Source of the DNA: Desulfobulbaceae bacterium BRH_c16a
Lineage (GTDB): Bacteria; Desulfobacterota; Desulfobulbia; Desulfobulbales; Desulfocapsaceae
Assembly (NCBI GenBank): GCA_000961725.1
Contig: LADS01000063.1
Coordinates: forward strand, 53,311-117,310
Reading direction: 5' to 3'
Length of the DNA: 64,000 nucleotides
Shown one piece after another: positions 45,201 through 52,565 of the stretch; the first letter of the stretch is position 1; each line of letters opens with the position of its first letter. The notes beneath the pieces were generated by a model. It was given only the letters and a program-made list of their open reading frames with translations. It had not been told where the DNA came from and did not search any database. The position numbers and the translations under genes are program-made.

Positions 45201-45738
45201 GATTTTGTCCGTTTGATTTGAACAATTCCGCTCCTTCTTCATCCAGTTGCAGGATGACTTCCCGCAACGACGAGATGCCGGCACCGGCGGCAAAAAGAGC
45301 CTGGCCGACTTCGCCCTTCTGGGCAAGAATCTCTTCGCCGCCGCGGATCAGGGAATCATGGTCGATGCCGTAGAGGGAGGCAAATATCTCCGGCTCAACC
45401 CCGTGCAGAAAAGGAAGCAACACCCCCATGCCGAGGGGGTTGCCCGCCTCATCGAGGACATCGCCCAGACGCTTTTTGCGGCGTTGAAAGACCAGTTGTT
45501 CGCCCGCCCTGTTCTCCAGACAACCGCCGACCAGCAACTGATCGTAGTTATGTATGAAATTGTCCGGCGTCTGCTGCGGAAAGCCGTACAGCAGGGCTTT
45601 CAGCGCCCGGAGCGAGCTGCTTTTCCCTGCCTCGTTCCGGCCGAAAATGATATGCAGGCCGGGCCCGGCCCCGTTGAATTCCAGAATCCGGTCGGTGAAT
45701 GGACCGAAGGCCTTCAGATCAAGACGCTTTAGCCTCAT
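42229..45738 (-). CDS. YhaN-like SMC/Rad50-type ATPase
   Basis: The 1169-residue protein has a Walker A motif at 33-40 (G-R-N-E-A-G-K-S) and long coiled-coil arms (about 170-1000, with several Leu/Glu-rich stretches). The ABC signature is M-S-S-G-T-R-D-Q-L-Y, with Walker B in F-I-V-D-D-I-L-I-N-F-D near the C-terminus and a final switch His (T-H-H). It matches bacterial YhaN-type relatives of SbcC/Rad50. The start ATG overlaps the stop of the metallophosphoesterase gene (ATGA), so the pair form one complex, probably DNA end processing or repair. No zinc-hook CxxC was seen. Confidence 0.87.
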   Translation of the reverse strand: MRLKRLDLKAFGPFTDRILEFNGAGPGLHIIFGRNEAGKSSSLRALKALLYGFPQQTPDNFIHNYDQLLVGGCLENRAGEQLVFQRRKKRLGDVLDEAGNPLGMGVLLPFLHGVEPEIFASLYGIDHDSLIRGGEEILAQKGEVGQALFAAGAGISSLREVILQLDEEGAELFKSNGQNPLINKAIKRYKELQREAKEASLSARDWKDQQKALENALAERTELENERESRNKEVHRLQRLVQAIPELADLQSRRDQLSALGEVVLLGPDFAERHRQVSQEIREAGQHLQRDTVRLEKLSEKRRAISLNKVLLDQAERVDDFHQRLGEYRKGQKDKPERNGMRISLRTEAGRLLQQVRPDLDLSGIEMLRPVLAGKRTVQNLVTQHEAIRQKLELAQKQGRAAEYERGLAAQGLTAIPVAKESQNLLHVVKLAQKAGDIDALSAKSKNDIELHKKQGLAELKRIGLWAGDLAHLMELALPLAETLQRFDKSYGELVDERRELEKNRRNTDKELKIAVAELKKLESAGQVPSEEELLKIRAKREQGWQLVRRHWLDREDVSKESLVFAPLLPLSAAYEGYVAKADSLADRLRREADRVAGAAALQAQTASLQEALAITHREIEAVELREKDLQAAWLRVWLPISITPLSPKEMGGWLAEMDKLRFKVGDILKREQELGRVIERRDELKQAVEHELSLLGVEKKNIPGREELGPVLVLAETVLERIAASRSALEKLQERRDKAVQAVQQAGEDLKGAEEAFARWQEQWQKAISGLGDSEQISTFDAVDRIETLQSCFDKVKEAEVLQKRIDGIDRDAGQFDREVRELLTQVAPAMMTLPLDQAILQLRTMLSQAQQDGTLDAELGKEIDALQGEVAAAGKILQGARGQMEELLRMARCSRAEELPVVIDRFAVYKTQKEKIAATEACLVQIGAGIGLEELARQAAAVDVDELPGMVAAQKRDIEERINPEINRISQKIGEVSVRLAAMDGSAGAAELTEKMEQELARIRRLAERYAVVKLAAKVLHQEIERYREEHQDPVLKIGSRYFRALTMGSFTGLRTDVNDKGEPVLVGVRQGDLRLSVDKMSSGTRDQLYLALRLATIEWRLENSEPLPFIVDDILINFDDERSRATLGVLAELARKNQVILFTHHRQIVDEAMKIEGKEGVQIHEL

Positions 45739-47012
45739 CTGCCACCGCCATGATGAAGAAGTTTTGCGATCAGGAGTTCCTGCACCGCCGAGCGCAGGGC
45801 GGCAGTCTTGTCAGGCATTGGATCGAGCAGATCGAGCAGGGGCTCCTCGTCACTGTGAAGCTCGTGCGGTAATTTGCTTTTCAGGACGGCCAGCTCCGGC
45901 ACCAGGCCGATCAGGGTATCGCCGTCCATTTCCAGCCCCGCGATCGACTGCAGCAGCCTGGCAATGGGCGTATCTTCGTCAAGGATCTCCTCAAGGCTCA
46001 CCTCACGACTGGTCTGAAACAGCACCTTTTCCAGCCATAAATCGACCTGCCCCACCGCAATTCCCCTCAACTCCTCAGTCCACTTCGCGGTTCGATCGAG
46101 CAGGCGGTTGTGCACCGGACATTTTCCGGTCAGGATCAGCCGTACCGCCAGAGTCTTGCCATCCGCCAGGTCCTGCTCCCGATCAAAGCCCCGGCGAACT
46201 GCATCGTACACGCTCTCGACGGTCTCACAACTTGACAGATCCACCCGGCAGAGAGCCCAGCGCAACACATCAAGCCGGCATTCGGCGACATCGACGATGC
46301 GCCCGTCCTCAATGGTTACCAGAGTGGCACCTTTTATCCCGCTTTCCTTGATATGACGGCCCTGGAGGTTGCCCGGAAAGACAATCCAGGGATCGACAGC
46401 GACAATTTCCCGCTGATGGACATGGCCCAGTGCCCAATAGTCATAGCCCTTCGACTTGAGATCGTCCACCGTGCACGGTGCGTAATCCTCATGCCCGGCT
46501 CGACCGGTGAGCGAACTGTGGAGAAGGCCGATATTACAATAACCGGCTTCGGACGGCGGATACCCTGCGGCAAGATTTTCAGTCACCGCCCGGGTGGAGT
46601 AGCTCTGCCCATGGATGACCACCCCCAGGTCATCCAATCGTACCGACTGAGGTTTCCGGGAAGAAAAAAGCGTCACATTCTCCGGCAGGGGCATGGACCT
46701 GGTTATCTGACTTGCCGCATCGTGATTACCGGAAACGATGAAGACTTTGATCCCGGCCCGGGCCAGCCGGCCCATGCGGGCGGCAAAAAAAAGCCCGGTG
46801 TTATAATCCTTCCAGTCGCCATCGTACAGATCGCCGGCAATAAGAAGAAAATCAACCTCTTCCTCGACGGCCAGGTCGATCAGATTATCAAAGGCCCGCC
46901 TGGTCGCCCCGCGAATCTCGGCAACCGGCGCATCTTCATGTGCTTCCAGTCCTTTCAGCGGGCTGTCGAGGTGGATGTCGGCGGTGTGAATGAACTTAAT
47001 CATGGACTTCAT
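45735..47012 (-). CDS. YhaO-like DNA repair exonuclease (metallophosphoesterase)
   Basis: The 425-residue Mre11/SbcD-type nuclease has the calcineurin-like metal motifs in order: H-T-A-D-I-H-L-D (residues ~9-16), I-A-G-D-L-Y-D near 58, V-S-G-N-H-D near 95, H-S-S-L near 174 and A-L-G-H-V-H near 205. It precedes yhaN with a four-base overlap. The ATG at 47012 follows AAAGGATTCA. It is the nuclease half of the Mre11-Rad50-like pair. Confidence 0.9.
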   Translation of the reverse strand: MKSMIKFIHTADIHLDSPLKGLEAHEDAPVAEIRGATRRAFDNLIDLAVEEEVDFLLIAGDLYDGDWKDYNTGLFFAARMGRLARAGIKVFIVSGNHDAASQITRSMPLPENVTLFSSRKPQSVRLDDLGVVIHGQSYSTRAVTENLAAGYPPSEAGYCNIGLLHSSLTGRAGHEDYAPCTVDDLKSKGYDYWALGHVHQREIVAVDPWIVFPGNLQGRHIKESGIKGATLVTIEDGRIVDVAECRLDVLRWALCRVDLSSCETVESVYDAVRRGFDREQDLADGKTLAVRLILTGKCPVHNRLLDRTAKWTEELRGIAVGQVDLWLEKVLFQTSREVSLEEILDEDTPIARLLQSIAGLEMDGDTLIGLVPELAVLKSKLPHELHSDEEPLLDLLDPMPDKTAALRSAVQELLIAKLLHHGGGR

Positions 47013-47020
47013 TGAATCCT

Positions 47021-47506
47021 TTAGAGGAATGCCTTCAGTTCGGGAAATTTTCGCAGAAGAATCGCTTGTAAAGCATCGTCTTCGGCCATGAAACTGAAAT
47101 CGGCAAAATCAAATCCCGGAGCAACAGTACAACCGACCAGTGAATATTCACCTCTGGTGGAGGCCGCCTGCCAATTGCCGCCCCGGACACAGTGTTTGTA
47201 CTTTGGCATATTGCTGTTGCCATGCAAAACAATTTTTTTGATCTCGGCAAGATCAGGCTGTATCTCGATCAATTCTAGTGGGTCGCCTTCGTAGAAATGC
47301 CATATTTCATCGTGCAGTACCCGGTGAAGTCTGCTTATCTGACCGGATATCAGGAGGAAGTAGATATCGGTTACGGCATTTCGCGTTGTCCCGTTGCAGG
47401 GCGAAAGCACATCTGTTGCAGAGCGATACATCTCTTTAAAGTACCCGCCTTCAGGATGGGGGGAGAGTTCCAGCGTGTCGATGAGTGTCGATGCCCTGTT
47501 ATTCAT
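47021..47506 (-). CDS. Cupin of the DUF985 family
   Basis: The 161-residue protein begins with the family hallmark L-S-P-H-P-E-G-G-Y-F-K-E and continues with the cupin motif H-R-V-L-H-D-E-I-W-H-F-Y-E-G and the late G-C-T-V-A-P-G-F-D-F-A-D-F. It is a full-length single-domain cupin. The reaction is not established for most members; some bind metal or sugar nucleotides. It stands eight bases before yhaO on the same strand but shares no obvious function with it. Confidence 0.88.
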   Translation of the reverse strand: MNNRASTLIDTLELSPHPEGGYFKEMYRSATDVLSPCNGTTRNAVTDIYFLLISGQISRLHRVLHDEIWHFYEGDPLELIEIQPDLAEIKKIVLHGNSNMPKYKHCVRGGNWQAASTRGEYSLVGCTVAPGFDFADFSFMAEDDALQAILLRKFPELKAFL

Positions 47507-47531
47507 TAATTACCTTCTCCAAATTCCTTTT

Positions 47532-49142
47532 GGTTCACGCGAAGGCGCGAAGACGCGAAAGTTTAAGATTATTGGCTATGCCTCTGACACCTTCTTCGAA
47601 CGTACAGAAACCAAATGTATATGATCATTTGTCTCAATAGCCCTTCTGCTTTTCCTTTTCGCGTCTTCGCGCCTTCGCGTGAGAAACATCCCCTCTCAAA
47701 TCTCCGCCTTCTTCATATCATTTGGTTCACGCGAAGGCGCGAAGACGCGAAGGTTTAAGATTATTGGCTATGCCTCTGACACCTTCTTCGAACGTGCAAA
47801 AGCCAAAGATCTATGATCATTTGTCTCAATAGCCCTTCTGCTTTTTCTTTTCGCTGCTTCGCGCCTTCGCGTGAGAATCATCCCCTTTCAAATATCCTCT
47901 TTCTTCATCTCCTTTTGGTTCACGCGAAGGCGCGAAGACGCGAAAGTTTAAGATTATTGGCTATGCCTCTGACACCTTCTTCGAACGTACAGAAACCAAA
48001 TGTATATGATCATTTGTCTCAATAGCCCTTCTGCTTTTCCTTTTCGCGGCTTCGCGCCTTCGCGTGAGAATCATCCCTTCTCAAATCTCCGCCTTCTTCA
48101 TATCCTTTGGTTCACGCGAAGACGCGAAGACGCGAAGGTTTAAGATTATTGGCTATGCCTCTGACACCTTCTTCGAACGTGCAAAAGCCAAAGATCTATG
48201 ATCATTTGTCTCAATAGCCCTTCTGCTTTTTCTTTTCGCTGCTTCGCGCCTTCGCGTGAGAATCATCCCCTTTCAAATATCCTCTTTCTTCATCTCCTTT
48301 TGGTTCACGCGAAGGCGCGAAGACGCGAAGTTTTGGTGATTATTGACTATGCGTCTGACACCTTCTTCGAACATGCAGAAGCCAAAGATATATGATCATT
48401 TGTCTCAATACCTCTTCTGCTTTTCCTTTTCGCGGCTTCGCGCCTTCGCGTGAGAATCATCTCCTCTCAAATATCGTCTTTTTTCATATCCTTTTGGTTC
48501 ACGCGAAGGCACGAAGACGCAAAGTTTTGGTGATTATTGACTATGCGTCTGACACCTTCTTTGAACGTGACAGCCCCAAAATTTATGAGTAGCCCAAGGG
48601 GGAGATCGAGGAGGCGAAGATATGTGAGGACTTGCTTGCTATGAACGGCGGCAAGATGCTCGACCGACTTGATTTCGACCAACATTGTGCCCTCAACAAG
48701 CAGGTCAGTCCGAAAGCCTTCATCGAATCGCATTCCGGCATACTGAATGGAAACAGCTTTTTGTCTTTCAACAGCAAGCCCTCGATTCTCAAGTATTTTT
48801 GCAAGCACCACCTCATAAACGGACTCCAGTAGCCCCGGCCCCAAGTCTTTATGTAAATGAAACGCTGCATCCACCACTTCAGCTGATATCTCCTCAATAT
48901 TTTTCATCACCATTTCTTTTCAGTCTTTATTTTCGCAGCTTCGCGTGAGAAACATCCCCTCTCAAATCTCCGCCTTCTTCATATCATTTGGTTCACGCGA
49001 AGGCGCGAAGACGCGAAGGTTTAAGATTATTGACTATGCATCTAACACCTTCTTCGAATGTGCAGAAACCAAATATATATGATCATTTGTCTCAATAGCC
49101 CTTTTTGCTTTTCCTTCGCGGCTTCGCGCCTTCGCGTGAGAA
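47532..49142. repeat. Tandem array of seven GxxExxY-derived elements with terminal inverted repeats
   Basis: Seven elements begin with ggttcacgcgaaggcgcg-type ends at 47532, 47724, 47917, 48109, 48302, 48496 and 48990, and end with the inverted form (cgcgtgagaa) near 47686, 47877, 48070, 48262, 48456, 48952 and 49142. The period is 192-194 bases, with short joints between them. Element six is long (457 bases) and holds the intact GxxExxY gene. On the minus strand the short ones keep about 30 bases resembling the gene start region and some 100 bases of its 3' end, including the codons after R-R-I-V-N-N. Elements 1/3 and 2/4 are most alike, giving a 385-bp higher-order repeat. Confidence 0.85.
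48467..48913 (-). CDS. GxxExxY protein (PD-(D/E)XK nuclease superfamily)
   Basis: The 148-residue protein has the name-giving motif G27-L-L-E30-S-V-Y33 and a nuclease-like core D70 ... E80-I-K82, followed by a conserved helix with L-A-A-V-H-S-K-Q-V-L-T-Y-L-R. Pfam places this family with PD-(D/E)XK nucleases, but I know of no proven activity. Its final ~30 residues (from R-R-I-V-N-N-H) are encoded by the same sequence that recurs in each 193-bp unit around it. It lies within the sixth repeat element, so inverted repeats flank it on both sides. The start has a weak site (AAAAG). Confidence 0.85.
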   Translation of the reverse strand: MVMKNIEEISAEVVDAAFHLHKDLGPGLLESVYEVVLAKILENRGLAVERQKAVSIQYAGMRFDEGFRTDLLVEGTMLVEIKSVEHLAAVHSKQVLTYLRLLDLPLGLLINFGAVTFKEGVRRIVNNHQNFASSCLRVNQKDMKKDDI

Positions 49143-49155
49143 ATAATTCCTAGGG

Positions 49156-50463
49156 TCATGCAAATCCATCCAGGCGAAGAGTCCGGGCAATCTTGTCCCG
49201 CCAGTCGCCAGGCACTCCTGCCTCATCGGCATAATCGGGCCAGCGGCACACCACGCTTCGCACCTCGCCGATAATTGCTTCGGCCCGCCCGCGCTTCATC
49301 GAAGCGGTTGCGGCGCAGGCACGGAAATCTTCCAGGGTGAAGTCGTCGCGCTTGCCATTCATGGTCATCTGGTGGATGGAAGTCCAGCGACCGGTCGGCT
49401 GAAAGCTGTAGGTCAGATCGTAGGCCGGAGCAAGGGACCAGCGGCCGCTTTTGTCCATCAGAAATGCGATATTCTTGACATGATCGTCCTGGTTGCGGGC
49501 CAGGATATTGAAAACCATTCGCCGGTACAGTTCCTCGACACTGCTCATCGGCAGCCCCAATTGACGAATGGCGCGCAGGGCCTGTTCGTAGCCATAGGCT
49601 CCGGCCAGATTGTAATCGAAATGGGCGAGAGCGCCAAGAGATTGCATATGGATCTTACCGCCGTCAGGTGAGCGGTCGAAGCGGCGGGTCATGAAATGGC
49701 GGCGACTGTTTTCGGCCAGCAGGCGGCATTCGCTCATGGTTATGCCGGCAGCAGTCGCCATCTTATAACAGGCATATTCAATGACACCGTACCCTTTGGG
49801 ATCTTCCAGCTCTTTGTCCTTGTTGGCGGTGACGCCGTCGAACTTGAGCAGCCAGTGGGCAAAACCGGGGTCCGCCTTCACCTGACCGGACCGAACCTCG
49901 CCGGTAGCCGGATTCCAGGCGATGACGGCTTTGGCCCTCGCACCGCCGGCCGAAGTGCCGACGCGCAGGATGTCACGCAGGCCATCCTCCCTGCCATCCT
50001 CGCTGAAGATGGTATTCAAGGTATTACGATGAGTCAGAATCTCGGATGCCAGTTCCACCAGCCTGTCGATACGGATGCGGCTGGCCTGCCGGCTCCTCGG
50101 GCCGATTGCCGGCTTGTATTCCAGCGCGCCCATGCCGCGCCTGCCGGTATAGCACAACCGTTCGACAGCATTGAAGGAATCGGGGCTTCTCCCCTCGGTT
50201 GCCAGCCAGGCGTCGATCAGTACATTGCCGAAGCGGTCCGGCAGCGAATCGGCAAGAAGACCCGGCAGACCGTGGAAAGCTGCTATGCCCGGATTGGCAA
50301 AGGAATAGAGTCGACGGGAAAGCGGCATGGTCAGAGGAGCGATCTCGATGGTGCTGCGGGCAAATGACGGATCGTACTCAAACGAGGCCACCTCGGCGCC
50401 CCCGGCAAGGGCGACGGCACCGACAGTCCGCCCCCAAAGCCGTACTTCGGCAACCGTGGTCAT
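49156..50463 (-). CDS. hipA: HipA-type serine/threonine kinase toxin
   Basis: The 435-residue protein has the HipA N-terminal subdomain (L-P-G-L-L-A-D-S-L-P-D near 67-77) and kinase domain. These include the Gly/Ser loop V-G-T-S-A-G-G-A-R near 168-176, a Lys in L-L-K-F-D near 207, the catalytic Asp in N-Q-D-D-H-V-K-N (325-331) and the metal Asp in A-Y-D-L-T-Y (D349). HipA of E. coli phosphorylates glutamyl-tRNA synthetase and halts growth; related toxins use other tRNA synthetases. Its start overlaps the antitoxin stop (ATGA). All key residues are kept, so it should be active. It ends 14 bases from the repeat array. Confidence 0.92.
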   Translation of the reverse strand: MTTVAEVRLWGRTVGAVALAGGAEVASFEYDPSFARSTIEIAPLTMPLSRRLYSFANPGIAAFHGLPGLLADSLPDRFGNVLIDAWLATEGRSPDSFNAVERLCYTGRRGMGALEYKPAIGPRSRQASRIRIDRLVELASEILTHRNTLNTIFSEDGREDGLRDILRVGTSAGGARAKAVIAWNPATGEVRSGQVKADPGFAHWLLKFDGVTANKDKELEDPKGYGVIEYACYKMATAAGITMSECRLLAENSRRHFMTRRFDRSPDGGKIHMQSLGALAHFDYNLAGAYGYEQALRAIRQLGLPMSSVEELYRRMVFNILARNQDDHVKNIAFLMDKSGRWSLAPAYDLTYSFQPTGRWTSIHQMTMNGKRDDFTLEDFRACAATASMKRGRAEAIIGEVRSVVCRWPDYADEAGVPGDWRDKIARTLRLDGFA

Positions 50464-50810
50464 TCCTCATCAGCCCAGGACCAGGGTTCGTCGCCATGAT
50501 CCTGCTGCTTTTTCGACGAGGCCCGATGCCGCTCCCTGCCCTTCAGTTTCAAAAGATCAAGCGGACGCGGCCCTGATTCCGGGATGAAAGCGGCGAAGTT
50601 TTCCAGAAGACCAAGAGTTCTGAAAATTCGGATCAGGGTCGCAGTCTGGGCGGACTCACCGGCCTCGATCCGCTCGACGGTGCGTTTGCCGACCCCGGCC
50701 TGTTCCGCCAGTTGCGCCTGGGTCAATTCCAGATCCAGCCTGCGCCGGGCAAGGCGTTTGCCGATTGCCTGCAGCACGGCGTCGTCGCTCATCAATGCAT
50801 CAATTGTCAC
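50460..50810 (-). CDS. hipB: HipB-type antitoxin (XRE family)
   Basis: The 116-residue protein has a helix-turn-helix at about 22-75 (L-T-Q-A-Q-L-A-E-Q-A-G-V-G-K-R-T-V-E-R-I-E-A-G) and a basic C-terminus. The start is GTG at 50810, seven bases after AGGAG. It binds the promoter and neutralises HipA, with which it overlaps by four bases. A 9-bp inverted repeat lies upstream next to the likely -10. Confidence 0.9.
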   Translation of the reverse strand: MTIDALMSDDAVLQAIGKRLARRRLDLELTQAQLAEQAGVGKRTVERIEAGESAQTATLIRIFRTLGLLENFAAFIPESGPRPLDLLKLKGRERHRASSKKQQDHGDEPWSWADEE

Positions 50811-50841
50811 TATTCGTCTCCTTTGGCGAATTATTTGCTTA

Positions 50842-50874
50842 ATTATAGTTTTATTCGCAACATTATGCGAATAA
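50842..50874 (-). promoter_or_regulatory. hipBA promoter region with inverted-repeat operator
   Basis: The minus-strand -10 TATAAT lies at 50847-50842. Directly upstream are TTATTCGCA and TGCGAATAA (50851-50859 and 50866-50874) with a 6-base gap, covering the place of the -35, where no good hexamer is seen. A related half-site (GGCGAAT) lies downstream near 50825. This suits HipB autorepression. Confidence 0.65.
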
Positions 50875-50897
50875 ATAATAATTCATGGAGCGAGGTA

Positions 50898-51824
50898 TTA
50901 CCGGGCTATCTCCAGACGACCTGCGGCAACTATCTGTTCGGTAACATTTAACCGGCTGATGCTTCTTATAAACTCCTGCTGATATATCGGGATGTTGCTG
51001 TGAGTCAGGTAGACTGCATGCCAGGTCAGGGGAAAGCCTTTCGGCGTTATCGGCCGGGCAGCGATCTTCCACGTTTTCAGGGCCTCGGCAACCGCCCACC
51101 GCGGAAAAATACCGATACCGAATCCTGCCGCCACCATTTCGACAATCGCCTGTGGCGCGCCGACATTCATGATTCTTTTCGGTTCTATGCCTTGAGGCTT
51201 CAGAACCTGCTGATAGAACCTGTTTCTGGCTTTGTCGGTATGGGAGACGAGATTGCTGCCGCCGAAATCCTCAAGCTGAACAAAATCGCAGGCTGCCAGC
51301 GGATGATCGTCATTCATGATGCAGACCAGCTGGTCCTTGAAAAGGGGGACGGAGGTATGGATCTCACTTGGCGAGATGGCCCCGGAGATGATCAGATCAT
51401 ATTTTTTGTTCTCGAGTTCTTCGAGCAGGTCGGCGGAATTGCCCACTTCGATCTCGATGTTCGGGAATTTGCCGTGAAAGAGCCGCAGCACCTGCGGCAG
51501 CCATTTATAGCAGAAAATACATTGGGTGCCGACCTTCAGCTCCCCTTTTTCACCTTTCATTTTCCGCGAAATGGTGCGTTCCGCCGACTCGACCGCTTCG
51601 ATCACCTCGACCGCCGTCGCCTGCAGCTGTCTGCCGACTTCGGTGATGATCATTTTTTTGCGGGTTCTGAAGAACAGATCGGTTCCCAGCTTGGTTTCAA
51701 TATCTTTCAGCTGCTGACTGAGGGCGGACTGGGTGACGCACAGCTTTTCCGCGGCCCTGGTCATATTACCGCTTTCAGCCAGTGCGCAGATCATCCGCAG
51801 ATGTTTCAGTTCAAGATTGTTCAT
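50898..51824 (-). CDS. LysR-family regulator (MetR-like substrate domain)
   Basis: The 308-residue protein has an N-terminal winged helix-turn-helix (M-T-R-A-A-E-K-L-C-V-T-Q-S-A-L-S-Q-Q-L) and a periplasmic-binding-fold effector domain. The segment G-T-Q-C-I-F-C-Y-K-W-L-P near 99-110 recalls MetR, although two Cys there could also sense redox. It is divergent from the AhpD-like gene across 154 bases, the classic layout for a LysR regulator and its target. Confidence 0.88.
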   Translation of the reverse strand: MNNLELKHLRMICALAESGNMTRAAEKLCVTQSALSQQLKDIETKLGTDLFFRTRKKMIITEVGRQLQATAVEVIEAVESAERTISRKMKGEKGELKVGTQCIFCYKWLPQVLRLFHGKFPNIEIEVGNSADLLEELENKKYDLIISGAISPSEIHTSVPLFKDQLVCIMNDDHPLAACDFVQLEDFGGSNLVSHTDKARNRFYQQVLKPQGIEPKRIMNVGAPQAIVEMVAAGFGIGIFPRWAVAEALKTWKIAARPITPKGFPLTWHAVYLTHSNIPIYQQEFIRSISRLNVTEQIVAAGRLEIAR

Positions 51825-51978
51825 CGGTTAATTGATTATCTTTTCTTATCGTTTTGATTACATATATTAATTTTACTTATACTTGTTTCTCCGGTATTTT
51901 CCAAGACAATTCTTTACGGTTTGCCGGTGATTTCCACCGGCCGACTTTTGTTCAATACTTTGCGAGAGAGGATAAACC

Positions 51979-52518
51979 ATGGCACTCGTCACAACTGTAG
52001 CACCTGAAAAAGCAGAAGGAGTTATCAAGGAAGGATACGAGATGTTTTTGAAAAATGTCGGCGCCATCCCGCAGCCGATGCAGCTTATGAGCATAAGTCC
52101 CTCGCTTTTCGAGCTGCAGCTCAAACGGATCCACTATTTCAGCAAACACCCGAGACTGAGCTTTGCCCTGCTCGCCCACATCCGTTACCTGGCCGCCAAA
52201 ACCCGGGAGTTCGTCTACTGCATGGACCTCAACAGACATTTCCTCAAAAAAGTCGGCTATGACAATGATTCCATCATCGCCATGGAAAAAGATCCGGGCA
52301 AGTCGCTGCTCGAAGAACATGAAAGCGCCATGCTTGATTTTGTCATTCGGGCTATGAAGCAGCCTGGCTCGATCCAAGCCGCGGATATCTCGAAACTGAA
52401 GGAGCTGGGCTGGGAAGAACGGGATATGGTCGATGCGCTGGCCCAAGGGGTGGGCATGATAGATCACGCCATCATGATGGAGGTCTTTCAGATCGACCAG
52501 AACTGCATGATCGGCTGA
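51979..52518 (+). CDS. AhpD/carboxymuconolactone decarboxylase-like protein
   Basis: The 179-residue all-helical protein resembles the AhpD-like superfamily in the segment L-L-A-H-I-R-Y-L-A-A-K-T-R-E-F-V-Y-C-M-D-L-N (about 64-85). The usual E-x-x-C-x-x-C-x-x-x-H centre is reduced to one Cys (C81) with H87. It therefore cannot form the CxxC disulfide of AhpD and may be a different peroxide or acyl-binding enzyme. It is controlled probably by the divergent LysR protein and is followed by a strong terminator. AGAGAGGATAAACC precedes the ATG. Confidence 0.7.
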   Translation: MALVTTVAPEKAEGVIKEGYEMFLKNVGAIPQPMQLMSISPSLFELQLKRIHYFSKHPRLSFALLAHIRYLAAKTREFVYCMDLNRHFLKKVGYDNDSIIAMEKDPGKSLLEEHESAMLDFVIRAMKQPGSIQAADISKLKELGWEERDMVDALAQGVGMIDHAIMMEVFQIDQNCMIG

Positions 52519-52529
52519 TTGCGGGGGAA

Positions 52530-52563
52530 AAATTGCCCGGCTTCCCTTGAAGCCGGGCAATTT
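52530..52563. terminator. Bidirectional intrinsic terminator
   Basis: AAATTGCCCGGCTTC (52530-52544) and its perfect complement (52549-52563) form a 15-bp stem with a CCTT loop, T-rich on the plus side and A-start/T-run on the minus side. It ends both the AhpD-like gene and the convergent acr3, whose stop is three bases away. Confidence 0.9.
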
Positions 52564-52565
52564 CT

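Noticed and set aside
47813..48592. Several short frames of 60-70 residues beginning M-I-I-C-L-N
   Set aside because: They are repeated copies of the array read on the plus strand; the real coding sense of the repeat is the minus strand, as the GxxExxY gene shows.
47532..49142. CRISPR array
   Set aside because: The period is 193 bases, the parts between the ends are alike rather than unique, and no cas gene is near.
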